Origin: an uncultured Caryophanales bacterium | Lineage (GTDB): Bacteria; Bacillota_I; Bacilli_A; RFN20; CAG-826 | Length of the DNA stretch: 8,991 nt | Assembly: GCA_946401755.1 (NCBI GenBank) | Contig: CAMIVH010000032.1 | Location: 1-8,991, forward strand | Reading direction: 5' to 3' | Shown: positions 5,953-8,991 of the stretch, one piece after another | Layout of the letters: the number at the start of each line of letters is the position of its first letter | Position numbering within the stretch: the first letter of the stretch is position 1 | The notes under the pieces: model-generated | Told to the model about the DNA's origin: nothing | Databases searched by the model: none | The model's input: the letters and a program-made list of their open reading frames with translations, nothing else | Program-made: the position numbers and the translations under genes

Positions 5953-6741
5953 ATGATAGACTTAGCAAAAGCTGGTGATTTATTTATTAGAAACCAAGGC
6001 CTTATCTGGGCGGGTATTATTTCCACGCTTATCTTATCGATATTTGGTACTGTCGTGGGCTTATTTCTTGGTGTGTTTATTGCCTATGGCAAAAACCTTA
6101 AGGTAAAGCCTACTTCTTCTTGGATTAAGAAAGTTGGTTTCAATATTATTAAAGGATTATGTAATATCTATTCAGTTGTCTTAAGAGGAACACCAATGAT
6201 GGTTCAAGCCTTAATATTCAAATATGGCTGCGCCGCTTTAGGTCTTAACTGGGATGCGATTAGATTTCCATCTTTAATTAGTGACGTCTTTAATGGTTGG
6301 TTCTTCGCTGGTTTAATTGTTATTACCTTTAACACTGCGGCCTATATGGCGGAGATTGTCCAATCTGGACTTAACGGTGTGGATATGGGTCAAGTAGAAG
6401 GGGCAAGAAGTTTAGGCATGAAGAGTTCCACTGCTTCTTTCTTTGTGGTCTTACCACAGGCTATTAGAAATTCCTTACCAACGATTGGTAACGAATTAAT
6501 TGTTAATATTAAAGACTCTTCTGTTTTAAACGTTATTGCCACGACTGAACTATATTATCGTATGAAAGTGATATCCACTGCTTCATATGCTTTCTTGGAA
6601 GGATACCTCATCTTAGCGGTTATCTACTTGCTATTAACTTTAATTGCCGCGGGTGTCCTTAAACTTATTGAAAAGAAACTAGATGGACAAAAGATCTCCC
6701 TTAATCCATTTAATAGATTTAAAAGAGGATTATTTGCATGA
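5953..6741 (+). CDS. Amino acid ABC transporter permease
   Basis: This 262-residue inner-membrane subunit of the HisM/GlnP type forms the channel and docks on the ATPase. Hydrophobic segments lie at about 18-46, 66-94, 115-135, 180-198 and 215-237. The RGTPMMVQ motif (78-85) and the cytoplasmic EAA loop (VEGARSLGM 148-156 to LPQA 167-170) are both intact. With one permease gene in the operon, it probably works as a homodimer. The ATG at 5953 is chosen because AAGG (5940-5943) sits 9 bases upstream. An in-frame TTG at 5944 would overlap the previous stop and abut that site, adding only three residues. It begins 5 bases after the lipoprotein's stop, and its own stop overlaps the ATPase start, indicating translational coupling. 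Confidence 0.93.
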   Translation: MIDLAKAGDLFIRNQGLIWAGIISTLILSIFGTVVGLFLGVFIAYGKNLKVKPTSSWIKKVGFNIIKGLCNIYSVVLRGTPMMVQALIFKYGCAALGLNWDAIRFPSLISDVFNGWFFAGLIVITFNTAAYMAEIVQSGLNGVDMGQVEGARSLGMKSSTASFFVVLPQAIRNSLPTIGNELIVNIKDSSVLNVIATTELYYRMKVISTASYAFLEGYLILAVIYLLLTLIAAGVLKLIEKKLDGQKISLNPFNRFKRGLFA

Positions 6742-7751
6742 GCGAAGTTATTTTAGAAGTTAAAAACTTAGCAAAATTCTTTGACGCGAATAGAGTGCTT
6801 AAGGACATTAATCTCACAGTAAATAAAGGAGACGTGATAGCAATTATTGGTCCAAGTGGCTCTGGTAAATCAACATTTTTAAGATGTCTTAACTTATTAG
6901 AAGAGCCCACGAGAGGATTACTATCTTTTAAAGGTAATAATTACTTTAATATTGAGAAATGTAAGGATGATTTTGTGGACTATGATGCTTATCGTAAAAC
7001 AAAAGCAAAATATAAAGATGTTTTAGTGGACGCAGAAGATAATCTCGCGATTTATCAAAATAAGATTATTGAAGGTTATGTCACAAAACAAAATAAAAGA
7101 AGAGTTAAAGAATGTAAGAAGATTTATAAAAAAGTCTTAAATGAAAAACCAAACAAAGCAGACTTTTTTGATAAAGATGCTTATGAAGCATTTATTAAAG
7201 AACATCCAATCACGGCGATTAGTGAAAAACAAAGAAATCAAATGCGTAGCCAAATGACGATGGTTTTTCAAAGTTTTAATCTCTTTAATAACATGGATGT
7301 TTTAAGAAACTGCACGATCGCTCAGACTAAAGTCTTAAAGCGTAGTTATGAAGAAAGTAAGGAAAGAGCCATCTTAGAATTAACTAAAGTTAATATGCAA
7401 GATAGAATGAACTACCGCCCTCGTGCCTTAAGCGGCGGTCAAAAACAAAGAGTCGCTATCGCTAGAGCGTTATGTATGGATCCTGAAATCATTCTTTTTG
7501 ATGAACCAACTTCTGCGTTAGATCCAGAAATGGTTAATGAAGTATTAGAAGTTATGAAGAAGTTAGCCAGTGAAGGTAGAACGATGATTGTGGTTACTCA
7601 TGAAATGAACTTCGCAAAGAACGTCGCTAATAAGGTGATTTTTATGGATGATGGCTATATCGTTGAAAGCGGGGATAGTAAATCCTTCTTTGCTCATCCT
7701 AAAGAAGAAAGAACTAAAGCTTTCTTAAAGAAGGCTAATATCAATTTATAG
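6738..7751 (+). CDS. Amino acid ABC transporter ATP-binding protein with a large insertion
   Basis: This 337-residue nucleotide-binding subunit powers uptake of the amino acid. All catalytic motifs are present: Walker A GPSGSGKST (38-46), Q-loop Gln178 in MVFQSFNLF, signature LSGGQ (231-235), Walker B IILFDE (251-256) with catalytic Glu256, D-loop SALD (259-262) and switch His288. Family members are usually about 240-250 residues; the excess lies almost wholly between the strand after Walker A and the Q-loop (about 68-165). This insert is charged, Lys/Glu-rich, apparently helical and possibly coiled-coil, with no recognised domain. The reading frame is continuous and codon use resembles the flanks, so it looks like a genuine insertion rather than an assembly fault. 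The ATG overlaps the permease TGA by four bases (ATGA), with AGAGG at 6724-6728. It is the last gene of the lysine-riboswitch operon. Confidence 0.94.
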   Translation: MSEVILEVKNLAKFFDANRVLKDINLTVNKGDVIAIIGPSGSGKSTFLRCLNLLEEPTRGLLSFKGNNYFNIEKCKDDFVDYDAYRKTKAKYKDVLVDAEDNLAIYQNKIIEGYVTKQNKRRVKECKKIYKKVLNEKPNKADFFDKDAYEAFIKEHPITAISEKQRNQMRSQMTMVFQSFNLFNNMDVLRNCTIAQTKVLKRSYEESKERAILELTKVNMQDRMNYRPRALSGGQKQRVAIARALCMDPEIILFDEPTSALDPEMVNEVLEVMKKLASEGRTMIVVTHEMNFAKNVANKVIFMDDGYIVESGDSKSFFAHPKEERTKAFLKKANINL

Positions 7752-7767
7752 AATTAGTCTTCTTTTT
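7727..7767 (+). terminator. Intrinsic terminator overlapping the end of the ATPase gene
   Basis: AAAGAAGGCTAAT (7727-7739) pairs with ATTAGTCTTCTTT (7753-7765) over 13 bp with one G-U, around a 13-base loop that contains the TAG stop codon (7749-7751). The 3' arm runs into a TTTTT tract (7763-7767). It should end the transporter transcript. A ribosome finishing translation could interfere with folding, so some read-through into glyA is possible. Confidence 0.75.
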
Positions 7768-7795
7768 CTAGTATCATAAAGCAAAGGTGAATTTT

Positions 7796-8991
7796 ATGGA
7801 TCATGAATTAAATAGACTTATTCTTTTAGAACAAGAAAGACAAAATAATGGTATTGAACTTATCGCTAGTGAAAACTACGCCAGTAAGGATGTTAGAGAA
7901 GCATGTGGCTCTATTCTTACCAATAAATATGCGGAAGGCTTCCCTGGTCATAGATATTATGGGGGCTGTGAAGTCGTTGATGAAGTTGAAAACTTAGCAA
8001 TTGATAGAGCGTGTGAATTATTTGGCTGTAAATATGCTAATGTCCAACCACATAGTGGTTCACAAGCTAACGCTGCCGCTTATAGAGCCTTACTTCCAGA
8101 TGGTGGTAAGATTCTTTCTTTAGTCCTTAATGATGGCGGACATTTAACTCACGGTTCTCCTGTTTCTTTCTCTTCTCATCTTTACACGTTTGTCCACTAC
8201 CCATTAAAAGATGGTCATCTTGATTATGATGAAATAGAAAGAATAGCAATAGAAGAAAAGCCAGATCTCATTATGGCGGGCTATTCTTCATATCCATACA
8301 CTATCGACTTTAAGAGATTTAGAGAAATCACTGATAAAGTTGATGCCTTATTTATGGTGGATATGGCCCATATTGCTGGATTAGTGGCTACTGGCTTACA
8401 TCCTTCACCAGTTCCTTATGCGGATGTTGTGACATCCACTACTCATAAAACATTAAGAGGCCCTAGAGGCGGTCTTATTCTCACAAACAGTGAAGAGATG
8501 ATTAAAAAGATTAACTCTGCGATCTTCCCATATTATCAAGGTGGACCATTAGAACATATCATTGGTGGTAAAGCCACTTGCTTTAAAGAAGCCTTAACAC
8601 CTGAATTTAAAGATTATATTAAACAAGTATTAGTAAACACTAAGGCGTGCGCTGATAAGTTAGCCCAATTAGGGGCTATTGTCTCTGGTACTGATAACCA
8701 CTTATTCTTAGTTAATGTTTTAGATACCTACGGTATTACTGGTAAAGACGCTCAATTAACGTTAGAATCCATCGGTATTACCACCAATAAGAATATGATT
8801 CCTAATGATACATTAACTCCTGGTAAAACCAGTGGTTTACGTATTGGCTTTGCCGCGGTCACCACTAGAGGATGCACTAAAGCACAAGCGGAAGAAGTCG
8901 CTATTATTATTCATAAATATTTGAGTAAAGAAATAGATGATAAAAAGGCTAGAGAACTAGTCTCTAACCTTGTTAGTAACTGGAAACAAAT
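7796..8991 (+). CDS. glyA: Serine hydroxymethyltransferase (3' end beyond window)
   Basis: This PLP enzyme interconverts serine and glycine while loading or unloading one-carbon units on tetrahydrofolate, supplying glycine and methylene-THF. The window covers 398 residues; the family length is about 410-420, so only the last few are missing. Conserved segments include the N-terminal ELIASENYAS, NKYAEGFPGHRYYGG, PHSGSQAN, GGHLTHGSPV, MVDMAHIAGLVA, the PLP-binding Lys218 in TSTTHKTLRGPRGG, QGGPLEHII, SGTDNHLFLV and TSGLRIG with Arg349, which binds the substrate carboxylate. Deviations from the usual sequence are Phe352 in RIGFAAVTTRG (usually Thr), FPYYQGG for FPGxQGG, and SSYPYTIDF for SAYPRTIDF. 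AGGTGA (7785-7790) is five bases before the ATG. No clear dedicated promoter is visible in the 44-base gap (only TATCAT at 7772-7777 without a -35), so it may depend partly on read-through or on an unrecognised promoter. Confidence 0.97.
   Translation, partial: MDHELNRLILLEQERQNNGIELIASENYASKDVREACGSILTNKYAEGFPGHRYYGGCEVVDEVENLAIDRACELFGCKYANVQPHSGSQANAAAYRALLPDGGKILSLVLNDGGHLTHGSPVSFSSHLYTFVHYPLKDGHLDYDEIERIAIEEKPDLIMAGYSSYPYTIDFKRFREITDKVDALFMVDMAHIAGLVATGLHPSPVPYADVVTSTTHKTLRGPRGGLILTNSEEMIKKINSAIFPYYQGGPLEHIIGGKATCFKEALTPEFKDYIKQVLVNTKACADKLAQLGAIVSGTDNHLFLVNVLDTYGITGKDAQLTLESIGITTNKNMIPNDTLTPGKTSGLRIGFAAVTTRGCTKAQAEEVAIIIHKYLSKEIDDKKARELVSNLVSNWKQ

Noticed and set aside
5942..5955. Possible use of the Mycoplasma code (TGA as Trp) at the lipoprotein/permease junction
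   Set aside because: Reading through the TGA meets TAA two codons later; Trp is TGG in the proteins, and other genes end cleanly at TGA, TAA or TAG.
6719..6910. 63-codon open frame antisense to the start of the ABC ATPase gene
   Set aside because: It is opposite the Walker A region of a certain gene and has no independent support.
1..8991. CRISPR arrays, insertion sequences, tRNA or rRNA genes, attachment sites
   Set aside because: No direct-repeat array, transposase, terminal inverted repeats or tRNA/rRNA sequence was seen on either strand.

Overview
The window reads as a low-GC, Gram-positive-type bacterium, most likely an uncultured anaerobic gut lineage near Erysipelotrichia/RF39-like Bacilli. 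The signs are strong AAGGAG-type ribosome binding sites, TTGnnA/TATAAT promoters, a lipobox substrate-binding protein, two 'AWFA' signal-peptide surface proteins, a superoxide reductase typical of anaerobes, and two classic Firmicutes riboswitch types. Genes end at TGA and tryptophan is TGG, so the Mycoplasma code is not in use. The taxonomic placement is inference.

Left half, minus strand (reading 4689 to 1): a small six-helix membrane protein with its own terminator; then superoxide reductase (desulfoferrodoxin) with its own promoter; then a two-gene surface-protein operon. That operon has its own promoter, and its leader matches a cyclic-di-GMP-I (GEMM-I) riboswitch fused to an intrinsic terminator. 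The terminator's 5' arm contains the 3' strand of the aptamer's closing helix, so binding should favour read-through (ON). Downstream are a 251-residue secreted protein and a very large secreted protein (at least 883 residues) that runs off the window at base 1. They are separated by one base.

Right half, plus strand: a promoter and a lysine riboswitch with a traceable terminator/antiterminator switch lead a three-gene polar amino acid ABC transporter operon (lipoprotein, permease, ATPase), with short spacing or overlap throughout. Its terminator begins inside the last ATPase codons. glyA (serine hydroxymethyltransferase) follows and is cut by the window end.

The two riboswitches make the functional assignments stronger. 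The ABC transporter is most likely a lysine importer shut off by lysine, and the surface proteins are likely part of a c-di-GMP-induced adhesion or matrix programme. The most interesting points are the c-di-GMP-gated 'AWFA' surface-protein operon and an ABC ATPase with an insertion of roughly 95 residues between Walker A and the Q-loop.
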